64,000 nt of DNA from Ampullaceana balthica (GCA_944989445.1 CALYLW010000429.1:124001-188000), one strand, 5' to 3'; shown: positions 15,001 through 26,252, counted from the first letter of the stretch. Translations and numbers: made by a program. Notes: generated by a model not told the origin, from the letters alone.

Positions 15001-16080
15001 TGTTTTCACAACGTAATATAAATTATTATAAATCTTATCTTTTATATTAACCAGGTATTTGAATACGCAAATCTTTTTTATGTGTTTTTAGTAATTTTAA
15101 CAAAATAAGGTTTTATTTGGAGCAGTTGACTCCTTTAAATCGTATACCATTGTGTTTTCCTAAATAACTATGTTAATAGTATTTATCTGCTTATAAAATT
15201 ATCTACATGTATCACTATCATCCTGTATCCTTGCTAGCACATTCAACTGGAGTGTCCCATGGTTGTCTACCCTTGCAGTTATTGCTCTCACTGCTGGCAT
15301 CATCATCCTTTACTTCATTCCCCTTAGATATCTGCTACTAGCGTGGGGTAAGGATAGGTTGTTCTAAGACATTTTGCATTACTGTATAAGAAATATAAAA
15401 TAATTGTATAATTTATTCTCAGCTTATTATTTTTAACTTTTAACTATTGTAATAACCAAGTTTTAAATTAAACTCATCAAAAAAACTATACCAAAAAATA
15501 ATAAAATGTGAAAGACTCTATTTTCATTTTGCAGGCATCAACAAGTTTACAAAGAAATTACGTAAACCAAATGCAATATCTAACAATGAGTTGTTGGACT
15601 TCTTATCCAGAGTACCTTCAGATAAAGAATTGGTTAGTTATATTTTTGGAAGATTGGGACATTTTTTGTATTTATCTAGTGCTATATTTATAACAGCTTC
15701 AAAGTATTCCTCTTTCTTGTACTTGTAATCTTAAAACTGATAATGCAAAGCCAATACTTGCAGTTTAAAATGAAAGTTAACTAGAAAGACTTTTTTTTTA
15801 AAATGACATCCTATGTCTTGATAAATTTAAAGCAGGATAGTGAGTTTGAGTAAATAAGTATAAGCTAAGATATAGTGGTTCAGTAGTTCTCTACGAAAAT
15901 GAGTATCTATCCACTAATTCTGCTCTACTTTCTGTTTTTTTATGATTCAATTTTTTATATACCAGTGCTTTCCCTTCTACAACACAATCCAAAATTTAAT
16001 GTTCATTTCAGGTCCAATTCAGAGAATTCAAAGCAGAGATCCCAGCCAACACTAGTTCAACTAAGAAAAAACGGTCCTAG
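1..16080 (+). CDS. MCTP: MCTP, C-terminal 399 aa (13 exons, 5' partial)
   Basis: Multiple C2 domain and transmembrane region protein, an ER/vesicle-membrane calcium sensor family. Exons read from GT-AG borders with phases that join in frame: 1-42, 1720-1774, 2469-2610, 3014-3116, 6058-6159, 6764-6838, 7047-7166, 10464-10589, 10913-10960, 13932-14041, 15238-15347, 15535-15632, 16012-16080 (TAG stop). They sum to 1200 nt. Residues ~25-130 form the last C2 domain; acidic loop residues are visible in [10 protein letters not shown] and YDEDR, so calcium binding is likely. Next come [10 protein letters not shown], a first hydrophobic segment (exon 8, [10 protein letters not shown]), an acidic stretch (exon 9), ERIKNTFNW, a second hydrophobic segment (exon 11) and the conserved tail [10 protein letters not shown]...[10 protein letters not shown]. 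This order is the MCTP hallmark. The upstream C2 domains lie before the window. Introns carry minisatellites, SINEs and MITEs. The family is certain; MCTP1 versus MCTP2 is not assigned. Confidence 0.95.
71..298. repeat. 38-bp minisatellite, ~6 copies
   Basis: Six head-to-tail copies of a 38-bp unit beginning GTTGGATGTGACACCATGTA, nearly identical in the middle and more diverged at both edges. It lies in the first MCTP intron seen here, about 30 nt after the donor site of the first exon. Confidence 0.95.
478..706. repeat. Degenerate ~27-bp tandem array
   Basis: Loose array of a unit like ATGAATACTGAGCCACATAA followed by CTAACAC. The three best copies lie at about 598-683; flanking copies keep only the 'gagCCACAtaaCTAAC' core. 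It is intronic in MCTP. Confidence 0.75.
966..1392 (+). mobile_element. LINE 3' fragment (C-terminal end of RT ORF plus tail)
   Basis: The + frame at 978-1247 reads [17 protein letters not shown] and ends TNTYKVSFF. This matches the C-terminal end common to many LINE reverse-transcriptase ORFs ('L..L..RR..S.L...YK...YK.SFFPR'). After the in-frame stop, 1331-1392 carries a 3' tail with the small hairpin CTTCTGTATAGAAG. The same tail ends the SINEs at 5713 and 11629. It is a 5'-truncated fragment in an MCTP intron; the opposite-strand ORF here is a shadow. The family (CR1, L2 or other) is not assigned. Confidence 0.65.
1930..2046. repeat. Short ~32-bp imperfect tandem repeat
   Basis: Repeats of 'gacttgtttgagacatggc' followed by 'taattaagatatt', two good copies and flanking partial ones, in the MCTP intron just before the 14-bp minisatellite. 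Confidence 0.7.
2117..2450. repeat. 14-bp minisatellite, ~24 copies, next to a 3' splice site
   Basis: Tandem TTGCCATTGATGGG units, with variants TTGACATTGATGGG and TTGTCATTGATGGG and a few 13- or 15-bp forms. The array stops 18 nt before exon 2469-2610 of MCTP, leaving only 'tattatctcctctttcag' as the polypyrimidine tract and acceptor. Because the unit period is not a multiple of 3, the reverse strand gives spurious [12 protein letters not shown] ORFs. Confidence 0.97.
3513..4972. mobile_element. Pogo/Tigger-like MITE with TA target duplication
   Basis: Inverted ends: left CAGTGGGGCCCACTTACCTC, right (reverse complement) CAGTGGGGCCCGCTTAAGTC. Each end is flanked by TA (3511-3512 and 4973-4974). 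CAGT ends with a TA duplication are typical of pogo/Tigger members of the Tc1/mariner superfamily. It is 1460 bp with a nested hAT MITE, about 988 bp without it. No transposase is visible. Lies in an MCTP intron. Confidence 0.8.
4360..4823. mobile_element. hAT MITE nested in the pogo-like element
   Basis: A 464-bp element with inverted ends TAGTGATGGGACGA / TCGTCCCATCACTA, flanked by an exact 8-bp duplication ATTAACGC at 4352-4359 and 4824-4831. The 8-bp duplication and TAG...CTA ends indicate the hAT superfamily. It inserted after the pogo-like element around it. Confidence 0.93.
5341..5507. repeat. 41-bp tandem repeat, ~4 copies
   Basis: Three near-identical copies of a 41-bp unit starting CCAACAAATTTTGATTTCCA at about 5373, 5414 and 5455, plus a diverged copy upstream and a partial one downstream. 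MCTP intron. Confidence 0.9.
5713..6003 (+). mobile_element. tRNA-derived SINE, near full length
   Basis: The head is tRNA-like with an A box (TGGTCGAGTGG, 5726-5736) and a B box (GGTTCGAATCC, 5769-5779) inside a CACGG/CCGTG T-stem. The body runs through 'ggcggctgggtaatgcgtgg'. The tail is GGACGCAATTATCTTCTGCA plus the AGAAGG hairpin partner and an AGATAAGAAG-rich end. The tail matches that of the LINE fragment at 966-1392. Lies in an MCTP intron, same strand as the gene. Confidence 0.9.
7594..10256. mobile_element. GGGGCCGTCC-family transposon, copy 1 (carries a solo LTR)
   Basis: Inverted ends GGGGCCGTCCATAAATGACG and, at the right, TGACATCATTTATGGATGGCCCC. A 3-bp ATA duplication flanks both ends (7591-7593, 10257-10259). 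Next to the termini are G- or C-rich tracts with TGACGTCAC motifs. The interior is colinear, in inverse orientation, with the copy at 28979-30838. It is about 1.6 kb once the 1057-bp solo LTR is removed. No transposase ORF survives or is visible. A 3-bp duplication fits several superfamilies (PIF/Harbinger, Zator, CACTA); I do not choose one. Confidence 0.88.
8222..9278. mobile_element. Solo LTR inside the GGGGCCGTCC element
   Basis: Begins TGTTAAGGACTTAACAGC and ends AAGGTACTTAACA, with a 5-bp duplication GGTTC on both sides (8217-8221, 9279-9283). The related copy at 28979-30838 has an uninterrupted 'ggaaggaaccggttcaataa' here, which is an empty site. The TG...CA ends, 5-bp duplication, 1057-bp length and lack of coding sequence fit a solo LTR left by recombination between two LTRs. 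A TATATA motif lies near 8938. Confidence 0.88.
11629..11890 (+). mobile_element. tRNA-derived SINE, 5'-truncated
   Basis: Same family as 5713-6003. It lacks the A-box half, keeps the B box (GGTTCGAATCC, 11658-11668), the 'aaaggcggctgggtaatgcg' body and the 3' tail hairpin CTTCTGTATAGAAG followed by AGATAAGATAAG. It is in an MCTP intron. Confidence 0.88.
12096..12303. mobile_element. hAT-like MITE, right end eroded
   Basis: Left end CAGGGGTGGTCAAACTT; right part GAGCCGCGGTTTGGCTACC, the inverse of that end except for its last bases. Internal 'gagagccacatt' and 'gcgagccgc' motifs are shared by CAGGGGTGG-type hAT elements. No clean 8-bp duplication remains. Confidence 0.7.
12304..15237. other. 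MCTP introns, no further feature
   Basis: Apart from exon 13932-14041, this stretch is AT-rich intron with poly-A/T runs and a short AT dinucleotide tract near 13258. I see no RNA gene, no element ends and no supported ORF. Confidence 0.6.
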
Positions 16081-17853
16081 CATTAGCATGAACTGAAATA
16101 ATCACTTTCATCAATTGTGCCTTTTTCTTCAATTCCTTGTCATATTTTGCATCACAAATCACTATCATGTTTTGAAATTTTATTATATGTAAATATAGTT
16201 GTTGAACTTTTTGATACATCTTTCCTTCCTTCATAATTTAATTATTTTTTAATGTGTTCATTGTTATGCAAAAATGCCAAAAGTATGAAAGTGAAAGGTA
16301 AATTAAATAAATTGAATTGACTAGTTCATACATTCCCTCAATATTTACTTGTTAGCTTGTGCATTAAAAGTGAGTAAGATTGTGGATGATTTAAATGTCA
16401 GATCAACAGTAAATATGAGACCTAAAAAATAAAACATGGATTGCATTTTGACGTGTTGTCGAATTCAGGATGAAATATTGATTTTAATAATTAGTGTTAT
16501 CTAATTATATTTTACTATACATAACAAAAGAAATTAATTTCAATTACCCAAATAAATAATCTATGTTAAAAAATAAATATAACTCAACCTATATTTATTT
16601 GAAGTTGAAGTAAATTTGAACATAACTGCTGGTGAAGCTAATAAAACAGTACTAGTAGTATTCACTCAATTCAAATACATGTATGAATATTATGGTAATG
16701 AAATTAGCCCAGATAAAATTTGTTGCACCTGTACTTTAGGTTTTTTAATCTCATGTAATTAATATCAATTCAGTAGTTAACAATAGTTTGATCTAAACTG
16801 AAAATATTCAAGTATCAGGTATGAGTGAGGGATTTTTATTTTAATTGTTTTAAAATTAGTTATTAGAACTATATATTACATAGCACAAGTAGAAAAAAAA
16901 AGACAAAAACTTCTCAAGAGTAGTAATTCAATTAAAATATGAGAAGTTTAATGTATTGTTACTGTGCTGGAGTTGTTTTAAAAAAAATTTGCGTGTATAG
17001 ATATTGCAAGTATATTGATGATTTTGAATTTTATTAGAATTAGAATAGATGTTAGTCTTTTGACTTAATGAGTAGAATATTGCCAGCTAGATCAGTGGCC
17101 TTTATTAAAATCAATAGCTTGATTAGCCTATAAATAATACTAATGGTTAATTTCTTTCAAAATGTGGTTTAGTTTTTACATAATCTTTAAAATTAGTAAT
17201 TAGTACCACCAGTCCCAACTTAAAAATGTTAAGATGTATTTAGCAGATATGTATGCCTACTTTCTCAAGGATTTTGAATCCAGCTCAGGTTGTAATTGAT
17301 GAAATAATCATTTCTGTTTGGACAGGATTAGGCATTATTTAATAAATTTATGCTCTACTCTAACTTGTCTTTTCGTTTTGTAGTGGGTTCAATAACTGAG
17401 CACGAACTATTACCCAATTGACATTTAAACAACCACTTTTTGAAGTGTGATTGCACAAAGCAGTATTATGTATAATTATAACTAATTATTTCAAAATCCA
17501 TTATTCTCACAATAATTCATACTGGATTACCATAAAAGTGTTAAGCTAAAAAACTATGCTTTGTAACAAGTCTCAACAATTTTGTCCTTCAGAATCTCAA
17601 ATATAGACAATCTCAGTTTTAGTCGTATTTGAAAGAGTGCAATTAATGTATGACAGTGTTTTTTTTATTAATGAATAAGTTAAATCTTTTGCATTATCAT
17701 GAGGATATTGATAATAAAAAAACATCTGCTCACAACTCTGTTGTTTAAATATTGTAGTAAAAATCTTTTCAAGATGAATTGTTCTTTGTTAAAAATTTTG
17801 TCATAATACAAAATAACTAAATTAAGTGGAAAAAAGACAATAATTTTATATCA
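16081..17853. other. MCTP 3' UTR and convergent intergenic space
   Basis: Follows the MCTP stop. An AATAAA poly(A) signal for MCTP lies at 16306-16311 (+ strand). From there to the RPL36 poly(A) signal the sequence is featureless AT-rich DNA; the two genes converge here. Confidence 0.6.
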
Positions 17854-17859
17854 TTTATT
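17854..17859 (-). other. RPL36 poly(A) signal
   Basis: AATAAA on the - strand, 11 nt beyond the RPL36 TAA stop. Such a short 3' UTR is usual for ribosomal protein mRNAs. Confidence 0.65.
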
Positions 17860-17869
17860 AAATATGAAA

Positions 17870-20800
17870 TTATTTTGCAGCATGTTGTTGGGCCTTCCTC
17901 ATCTTCTGGAGTAAAACTTGCATCTCTTCTCTCTTCTTCTTTCCTCTAACATGGGTACCCAACTGAAAAAATAAAAAATAATTAAAGTGACTTAGCTGTA
18001 TGTCTGTGACCGCTTAATGACAGTGTGGTTTAAAAATGATATGACCTAAATTAATTTTTTTTAAACTGCAAAGTTGTGCAACATTTATTTTTGTGAGCAA
18101 AATTATATTCCACAAATACACATCCTTATAAAAAATTTCCAATATGGTGATGGCTTGACACCAGCATACTTTAAAGCGTTCCAGTTGCAATTAAAACAGC
18201 TGTATTGGTGATGTAATGTACTAGTTTTGGATTTAGCTTGGGGCTGAACTTTAGTCACTCAATGAGACGATTAGTACTTTACTGGTAAGTAAATAGAATT
18301 ATATGCAAGATGTTTTAAAAATTTGAGGTGGTTGAATTTTTAAAAGTAAAACTCACCCTCTTTTTGCAAAACTTAAGAGCACGCTTGTCTTTAGAGATTT
18401 TAAGCAACTCCTGGCATCTTCTTTCATATGGAGAAAATCCAGCAATCTCTCTTACTAGATCACGAACAAATTTAGCGTGTTTAGTGGCAGTCTGTAAGAA
18501 AGCAATAATTTGTTTCAAAGGTGGTTTTACAATTCATCATTTAACAAAATTAATTGCATAATAAAGTTTATATCAAACTTCCATGCATTGAACTGAACAA
18601 TTAATTCTGAGCTATATACATTTGATTTCAAAAGACAATCACATTACCAACTAATTAATGTTCTTCAGGCAGCTGTGCAAAGATCTCAAAACCTTAGTAA
18701 GTTTCAAGACACAAGACATCAAATTTAATTAAATAACAGGAAATAGAAAAACACGGAGCTTCTAAATGTTTGGCTTAATATATCAAAGTAACTAAACTGT
18801 AAAACAAGAATATTTTTTTTTAAAGCAGTTAAATGGATGAGCTATTGGCTAACACTAACATACATGCCGACTAGATTCTAAATAAGCATTTTAAACTACA
18901 TCCAAATACATCAATTCCTTTTGTCTTAACACAGTACACAACTTCCTTTCCACTGAAACACATAAAATAATATAAATCCAGACAAAATATTAATGCTCCC
19001 CACCCCCACATTATATCATCTAATTCAGACAGTTGTACATCACCTCTTACACTGCCAACATTTTGAGATGAACGCATAATACTAAAATACCAACCAAAAC
19101 CAACTCTAACAAGGATCTGAATATCTTGAATCCTATTAAACAAGGTGATAACAACAAAAATTATAATAGCATATTCTTCAACACAGAAAAAAACAACTTA
19201 AAGCTTCTTATGTTCAAGACAACTTTACTTATATTATTTCAGTTTCTACAATAGCACATAGACTTTTGCAGTGGGGTGTGTGTGAAAAAAGGAAATCTAA
19301 TTATTGAAGTCAAATCTTCCATGAGACCAAAACAGACCAAAATTATTCATGATACATGTATATGGTTGTTTCTATTAACTAACAAAAAAATAATATCCTT
19401 CCTGCAGCTAGGGCTGTCAATAGGTAACCAATTACCCCTTGTTGTAATAATACCGAATACCCAGATGGTGAAAGAGTGAAAGGGTACCCAAAATAATCTG
19501 ACCGCAAGAAAAGCGACAAGAGTTGGGAAGATAATTTGTTCTGAGCAATAGGACAGTGACACGGCAAAATACATTATTACTATGACATAGCTGAATTTGT
19601 GCTCTTCCCTTTCGTTTTTGGTGGTTGTGTCGTATATTATTAAGACTTCTGTAAATAAATTAATAAAGTATATAAAACTTGGAGTTGATGGTTGTTAGCT
19701 GAAACTATTTTGAATTTGCTTAAGACTAAAAAATTCACACATCAGTTTTCTCTTTTGTTTGACTAATGAATGACAGATGTTTCTCAACACACCCCCACAC
19801 ATGCAGCCTATTTTAGCGCTGGCAACATCAAATGGGTTTGATCTAAGTAATGGATAACGTCAACGACGAGAGCCGGTTAGCTTCAAGGCTAGAAGGAGAG
19901 AAGATACATCGCCAACAGCCATTTAACATTATTTTCATTTTCAACTGTTTAATGATGCTTTAATACGGTTAACTCTAATTCAATCAGCCTTGACAGCCTT
20001 AATTGATCAACCAACACCACTATCATTAACTTTCGGGTATCAATTAAATCAAATTTTCTCATCAAAGCACAATTATTTAAGATCCATCACAGTATTATGT
20101 CATTTGTCGATAGTGATGGTATACCAACTAGCACCATAGAAGGAGATTGTTTTCGAGAATTAATATTATCCCTCCCAACAGGTCATGGACAGGTATTTTT
20201 TTTCCTACAGCCGTCATTCACTTCGATGAATGGTAAAGCTGTAAGTAACAAAGTTATCAAAAGAAATTCAAAATACCATACAGTCTCAGTGTTGCTTCCA
20301 TTAAGGAAGTTTAGTCCGATTTTGATTCATGTTTTGTCAAAATATATAATATTTTGCTGTTTGAATGAATTAGTCATTAAAAAATACATGAAATGAAGAC
20401 TTGAAGTTTGAATGACTACTATGACACTAAAAATGATGTAAAGTGAGGACATAACATTTAACTCCTCAGTCCATACTCCTTACTTAGATGGAAATTGAGA
20501 TAAACTTTATTATTTCAGGTATTAACAACATGGGGCCATGATGTTAATTTACTCTATACTATACAATGAAAACGCCTTCACAAAAAGAATGCATCAGGGG
20601 TGACGTGCCACCCACTAGAAGCTGTGAACCCTGAAATTCTTCTCTAATATTTTTAATGAAACCTGAAACTTCATTTATACATATTTCAAACCCTGAAACT
20701 TCATTTATACATTTTTCAAACTCTGAAATTTTTTAACGAAGTGCCACTGTGGTTGTGATTTTCATTTTCCAACCACTTAAATCCATTATCTGTGTTTATT

Positions 20801-21035
20801 TCCGGTGAATTTTTTACTTAAAGTAGATTGACATTCATAGCTTCTATTACAACAAACTTTGCATTAAATTTTGATGTTGATACTACTAACAATAATTGTT
20901 ACTACTACTAACAAGAATTATTCAAGGCCTACTTACCCCCTTTCTGCGAGTGGGTCTGGTTTTCCTTCCACCATCAATTTTGGTGACCTTGTGGCCTTTA
21001 TCAAGACCAACAGCAAGCTTGTAACGAATACCCAT
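17870..21035 (-). CDS. RPL36: 60S ribosomal protein L36 (eL36), complete, 3 coding exons
   Basis: Component of the large cytosolic ribosomal subunit. Coding exons on the - strand: 20937-21035 (33 codons, ATG at 21035), 18357-18491 (45 codons), 17870-17962 (30 codons plus TAA). All junctions are GT-AG and phase 0. The 108-aa product starts [19 protein letters not shown], has [20 protein letters not shown], then [13 protein letters not shown], then [14 protein letters not shown], and a basic Gln-rich tail. These are the eL36 family signatures; human eL36 is 105 aa. The linker between KVTK and TKH is about two residues longer than in human. An acceptor (tttag) sits one base before the ATG, so the 5' UTR is split; a candidate first exon is at 27645-27679. 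Introns are 394 and 2445 nt; I could not identify an intronic snoRNA. Confidence 0.96.
18492..20936. other. RPL36 intron 2, largely featureless
   Basis: A 2445-nt intron. At about 19409 there is an isolated TAGGGCTGTCAATAGG resembling a hAT end without a partner. At about 20630-20730 the phrase 'cctgaaacttcatttataca' occurs twice with a diverged third copy. The small ORFs here look like chance. Confidence 0.5.
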
Positions 21036-21118
21036 TCTAAAGTTAAAAAAAAAGAGAGAGATCAAGTATTACATTTCCAGCAACAACAAAAAAAAAGAAT
21101 GCCCATTTCTAGCCTTAA

Positions 21119-24100
21119 GGTGGTCCACGGGTCAAAATATCAGTATTTCTCAAATTTTTATCAAAAATGAGATTTTGGTGAATTCTACTAGTTTATCCAT
21201 TTATCTATACTTCGGCGTTTACCGTTTTCATTAAAATTGATTAAAAAGTGTTTAAAAATGTATTTGAAAGAGGTATAGGGAGATACCATTTTGACTTGGG
21301 GGCGAAAATTCGTCCAAATGTACCCTATAGGGCGCCCTTTGCTTTTACATTCATAATTATAAAGCTACCTAGGCATATTTGGTATCGTTGGAAAGCTTAT
21401 CAACCCCACTGTGTAATGGACTCGTCCAACTCTCGAAATGAACTAAAATTCCCATCATGCAACATTTCGTTGCCTCATTTCGCTATGAAACATTGGATCG
21501 AGAAGCACAACCAATTATCGATCGAACAATTTTATTTTGGATGACTAAACAAAAGTTCAAATTTGGACACATTTTCTTGTGTTGAATAGGTAAGTTGAAT
21601 TTAATTTTGTATTTAATAAATATTTTTTGGTAATTTTAGACCATGAATGAATTAGTTAGTTAGTTTTCAAAGCAGTTTCAGTTGTAGTAATACTAGTACT
21701 ACTACTACTACTAACTACTAGTATTAGTATTAGGCTTAGCCATCGTGAATCTTATGATACATGATATGATACGCTTATGTGTAATGGCAAACAAATTAAA
21801 TAATAGCTACCGGTGCTAAGTAATATTAAATTTAAATATAAAATTATATATTTTAATAGAAATAAACATTCAAGTTCTCATTTCCTTATGTTTGTGCTCG
21901 TAACACGTGTCTAATTTGAAATGACGATGAACAAAATTATTTCGTTGTCAATGACAATGGCAACAAATGTAGTCAATGACAAGCATGATGAATATCAATG
22001 AAAAATTGAGTGCAATAATCCTAAATACCCTAAAATTAAAAACAGATATATACAAAGAAGAAAAATCATAACAAATAGTTATAATCCTATTATCATTACT
22101 CAATACTTTTTGCCTACATTTGCATCGAATAAGTATAAGCCTATGTTATTCTTCAAAATTGAATAATACAACTTTTTCTATTTTCTAAAATGCAGGAGAT
22201 AAAACCCCTCCAGGATAAGAAGAGCCAGGCAACTGATGAAGAGCAGACCAGTACTATCTTCAAAGAACTGTGGTAACTCTTCACCACCAGCTATGAACAG
22301 TGGTCACTTCTCTCCGCCATCAGCTTCAAGAACTGAAAAATCACTGGGCATCACATCGGTACATCTAAGGGCTCTCTGCTTCAACATTCATGCAGATCGA
22401 TGCCTTTCAGCCTCCATTGCTGAATGCTGGGGGACTTTCCTCATTCGAAATGAATGTAAAAAACACACACTGAACTGGATTTATTTACTTTCATGCAGCA
22501 TGCGTGCCTTCGTCACCTCATCTTCTTACTCATCAGTTGTATGCGACTGCAACTTTTGAATGTCAGCAAAGGAGCTGTGGCTCAAAGCCTTAGTGACTGG
22601 ATCAGGCCATGCTCTTATGGGGATGTTTTGTATAAGCCTATGATGCTCTTTATAAATGAATAAACACCAGAATACATTCAACCTGCATGTTATCACCCAA
22701 GTCTGGTACCTACGAGGAAAAGCTGTTGGAGCTCGCAGTGGATAATTTGAAATTGATATGATTATTTATTTATCAATTTTATTATTTATATTTCTTTCTT
22801 TACATTCTTTTATTTTTATGCATTGTTTATGGAAATATTTCATTCATTAGTTGTCAATATTACAAAGTGTCATTAGATGTAAGTATTGAAACTTTTTTGT
22901 GCATATTTTATTATTGTTCAGGAATTATATTTTTTGTCTTCAGATGTTACAGGAGAAATAGTATTGTAGCTGCACTCTTCTACTTTGCAAGCTATTACTA
23001 TTGATATTCTTTACACAGTTTATTGTTGTTTCTTTCATAAATGTGTCCTACAATGTTTGTTTTTTTTAAATTTTGTACTTTTTATTTCGGGGGGTGGTGT
23101 TTGAAAAATTTTGAGAGATAAAGTTTATTTTTGTCTGTCTATATTTTTAAACAGTTTTTATTACTCATGGATAATGTATGAATGATATGCATGTATCCTA
23201 TATTGTTTGTATACTTCAGAATTTTTAAAATATCATTCTTATACATCTTTTTATGTTTTTCTCAACTTTGCGTTTCCTCATTTTTAAGAATGCCAAATAT
23301 GATAAGTTTTATGTATTATAGTTACAAGCCTCAAACTTTACAAGTTTATTTCTATTGATATTCTTTATACATTGTTTATTGTTTTTATTTTAAAAGTGTC
23401 ATGGAAAATTTTTTTTAAAAAATTTTATATGTGTCTGCCACTTTTTATTTTGGCATGGTGATGTTAGAAAAAGTATGTGAATCATATATTATTTTTGCCC
23501 GTCTGTATTATTAAATAGTTATTTTCACTCATGGTTGATGTATGAATGAGATGTATGTATCCTATATTGTTTGTTTACCTCAGAATTTTTGAAAATATAA
23601 TTTTTCAACTTCTTTTTCGTTTTTCTCAACTTTGCATTTTTCTCATTTTTTAGGAACGCCAAATGTGATAAGTTGAAAAATATTATACTTACAAGCCTCA
23701 AACTTTGCATGCATATTACCATTGATATTCTCTATGATTTTAAATGGCCATTTTTTTAATTTTTCATTCTGGAAATTTTAAATAATTTTTTTATATTGCT
23801 ACCCCTGAATATTTGACCAATTGTGCGGTGACCTCACGTGAATGTGATTTGTAAAAATTCAAACAAATAAGTTGTAAATATCTCTTTTTTAAGTTTTTAC
23901 AAATATCATTCTTAGTCTGTATACAAAGTTTCATTATGATTTTGTGAAAGAATAAATTTTTATCACACTTTGCGCAAATGTCAAATTTGAATGAAAATTT
24001 TCGTTTTTTTGCAATAAAATTTTATTTTTTTCAAATTTCAAATTTTTTTCTTCATTTTTCTTCTTTCTAATTGTTGTTGGCCTGTGATTTTTTTTTCCTT

Positions 24101-24143
24101 AATAAAAAAACATAGAAAATTTTTTTTCCCCCCATGGACCACC
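21119..24143. mobile_element. 3-kb TTAA-flanked DNA transposon (Kolobok or piggyBac type)
   Basis: Inverted ends GGTGGTCCACGGG (left) and, reverse complemented, GGTGGTCCATGGG (right). TTAA sits immediately outside both ends (21115-21118 and 24144-24147). TTAA targets are used by piggyBac and Kolobok elements; the ends do not match a classic piggyBac CCC...GGG end, so Kolobok is the better guess. About 3 kb, AT-rich, with a two-copy internal repeat (period ~362 bp) and a GC-richer patch at 22196-22560 with a short ORF I do not recognise. No transposase is evident. It lies about 80 bp upstream of the RPL36 start codon, in the inferred 5' UTR intron. Confidence 0.8.
22985..23730. repeat. Two-copy ~362-bp direct repeat inside the TTAA element
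   Basis: Matching landmarks recur about 362 bp apart: 'ctcatggataatgtatgaat' near 23166 and 'ctcatggttgatgtatgaat' near 23528, each followed by 'gtatcctatattgtttgt', 'tttttctcaactttgc' and 'acaagcctcaaactttgc'. The copies are diverged. Confidence 0.85.
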
Positions 24144-24147
24144 TTAA

Positions 24148-25005
24148 CTTCCACAGGCCTAAAATAATATATTTTTTTTAATTAATAAACTGAATAAGCC
24201 TGTCACATTTTTTTATGTGAACAATTAATAAAGTTTATTAAACTAAAGTGTAAGAAGTAATCATTTTAAGGATCTTCAAATAATCTTTTTGAAATGCATG
24301 GTGCCAAGTAAGTAGACCAAGTGCAGAAGCGTAAGAACTTGCTTGACTTTATGCAAAATTATTTCAATATAGTTTAATGAAGTAGAGTGTTAAAAATTGC
24401 TTTTAGACTAACAATTACTAACATTAATATAGCATTATTCCTTCCACTAAAATTTTATGATGTTAATTTTCAAGAGTAACTCTAGTTTCACCCTAGTCCC
24501 CAAAAAGCTTAGCCTATAACTTACAAGCCAATGTACTATGTATGTTATAAGAAAATATATTGAATCATTGAATATAAAGCCTGATGCTGACCAACAACTA
24601 AGACCATTCTCTGGGTGATAAACCTTTGGTTTTTAAAACCACTCATTTCAAAGACTGGTTAAACATTTAAATAGTCCAGCTACAGGACAAATAGAACCAG
24701 GGCTATCTTTTCAGCAATTTGACGATTGAAATGTGGGGGATGTGCACTAGTTCTGGAGATGTGGTCATGTCACTCATTGTAAGATCTCATGCAACGTCTC
24801 TTTTCTTTCCAAAAAAAATGAATACAGTCCTTATCATTAAGGTTGTTAACGGTCCTCAGATCAGGTCCGGTCCCATTAAATCAGAACCGGTTAACAGTAA
24901 CTTCATTTAGTCGGTATAAGCTAATTTCCCGCAATTAATTTTTTGTTGTGTTACAGCAGAATACAATAGCCAATACGCAAGCGACCGTGACATCAAGGCG
25001 TTTTC
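24148..25005. other. AT-rich gap between two DNA elements
   Basis: No gene or element ends recognised. Lies within the inferred RPL36 5' intron. Confidence 0.4.
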
Positions 25006-25009
25006 TTAA

Positions 25010-25920
25010 CCCTTTCGCCCTTAGGCAAATACTAAGCCACACACAGGCTTTCCTTGACAAAAGGTGCATAACTCCGTCATATTCGCAAACATACATTTTT
25101 TAAAAATTCACACAAATAAAACTATTAAAGCAATTAAAGTCAATTTTTTTTAAATAAAAGAAATATGGACAAAGTATCAGATGACAGAAAATTTATTAGC
25201 AAACACCCTTTTTAAAAAATGAAAAAAAATTTTTTAAGTGACCTGAAGTGCTGGTGACAGAAGTTGGCATCAAGTCTGCATGGGATAGTGAGAAATATTT
25301 TCTTTTATAAAGTCTAACTTGGCACAAATTACATCCATAACAGCTTCATGTGCCCTACAGACTGCCTACAAATGGTTCTAATTCATGTTTAGTGCACAAT
25401 CTGCAATAAAATCCATAATCAAGAAACATATGTGGTATTTTTGCCACTGGCCCTATTGTCTGGCCCTATTTGTCTATGTTGTCAAAGCCTAAAGCATCAT
25501 CTGACTTTTAATCAGATTTCAGTATCAATATCCCACTTACTGAGGTCAAGCTACGTCAATTTGAACATAAACAACTTTCACTTTCAATAAATCCAGAAAT
25601 ACACCATAAATCTTAATTATTTCTTTAATAATTGCACCTTTTAGCATCCCTAAACATTCACAGAATATCATCCATTTGGGAAAAAATTTGCACAAAAACC
25701 ACCAATTTCAAAATTTTACCAAAAAACCTAGACTCGTCCAAAAATAATCAAATAAAAAGTTTTAAAAAGTAAAAGGAAGTGAATTTATAGCTCTTCTATG
25801 TGAGAGTTAAAGATAGTATAAAATAGCTACTTAAAAAGTTGGATCGGCTCTGCAACGAAACAACCCAAAATCAGCGACTGTAAGGGTCTACCGATAGCGG
25901 CGACTCCAAGGGGCAAACGG
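25010..25920. mobile_element. piggyBac-like MITE with TTAA duplication
   Basis: Left end CCCTTTCGCCCTTAGGCAAA; right end, reverse complemented, CCGTTTGCCCCTTGGA. TTAA lies directly outside both ends (25006-25009, 25921-25924). Ends of the CCCTTT..CCC type with TTAA targets are typical of piggyBac-derived MITEs. It is 911 bp with no transposase. Confidence 0.78.
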
Positions 25921-26252
25921 TTAATTTACTTACTATTTTTCGCTGTTTTCCAAACTCTGCAGGTTGCTAAAATAGCCTATAATGTTTTTAGTTATTTATT
26001 ACTAGTAGCATTTTGCCGTTTTCCAAAATTGTCATGTTTCTAAAAAAAAGCTACAAATTTGAGAATCCCTGTGTCATGTCAACCTCTAAATTCCAATGGT
26101 TTGCACTATTTTCCGGGGGTCATATGCCTTATCAACAAAGATGACCGCCGGAAATGACTAGCGGCTACACCAACGATAATTTACCAATAATATAAAAATA
26201 CATGTCATCACTGTTAGTGGAGTTCGTCTAGTGAACAATTTTTAATATTTTT

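Noticed and set aside
18328..18561. 77-aa plus-strand ORF
   Set aside because: Antisense shadow of RPL36 exon 2.
17963..20936. snoRNA in RPL36 introns
   Set aside because: Expected from knowledge of ribosomal protein genes, but no convincing C/D or H/ACA box pairs could be found by eye.
22196..22560. Captured host exon inside the TTAA element
   Set aside because: The patch is less AT-rich and has a splice-like 'aaaatgcag' before it, but no recognisable protein and frames break quickly.
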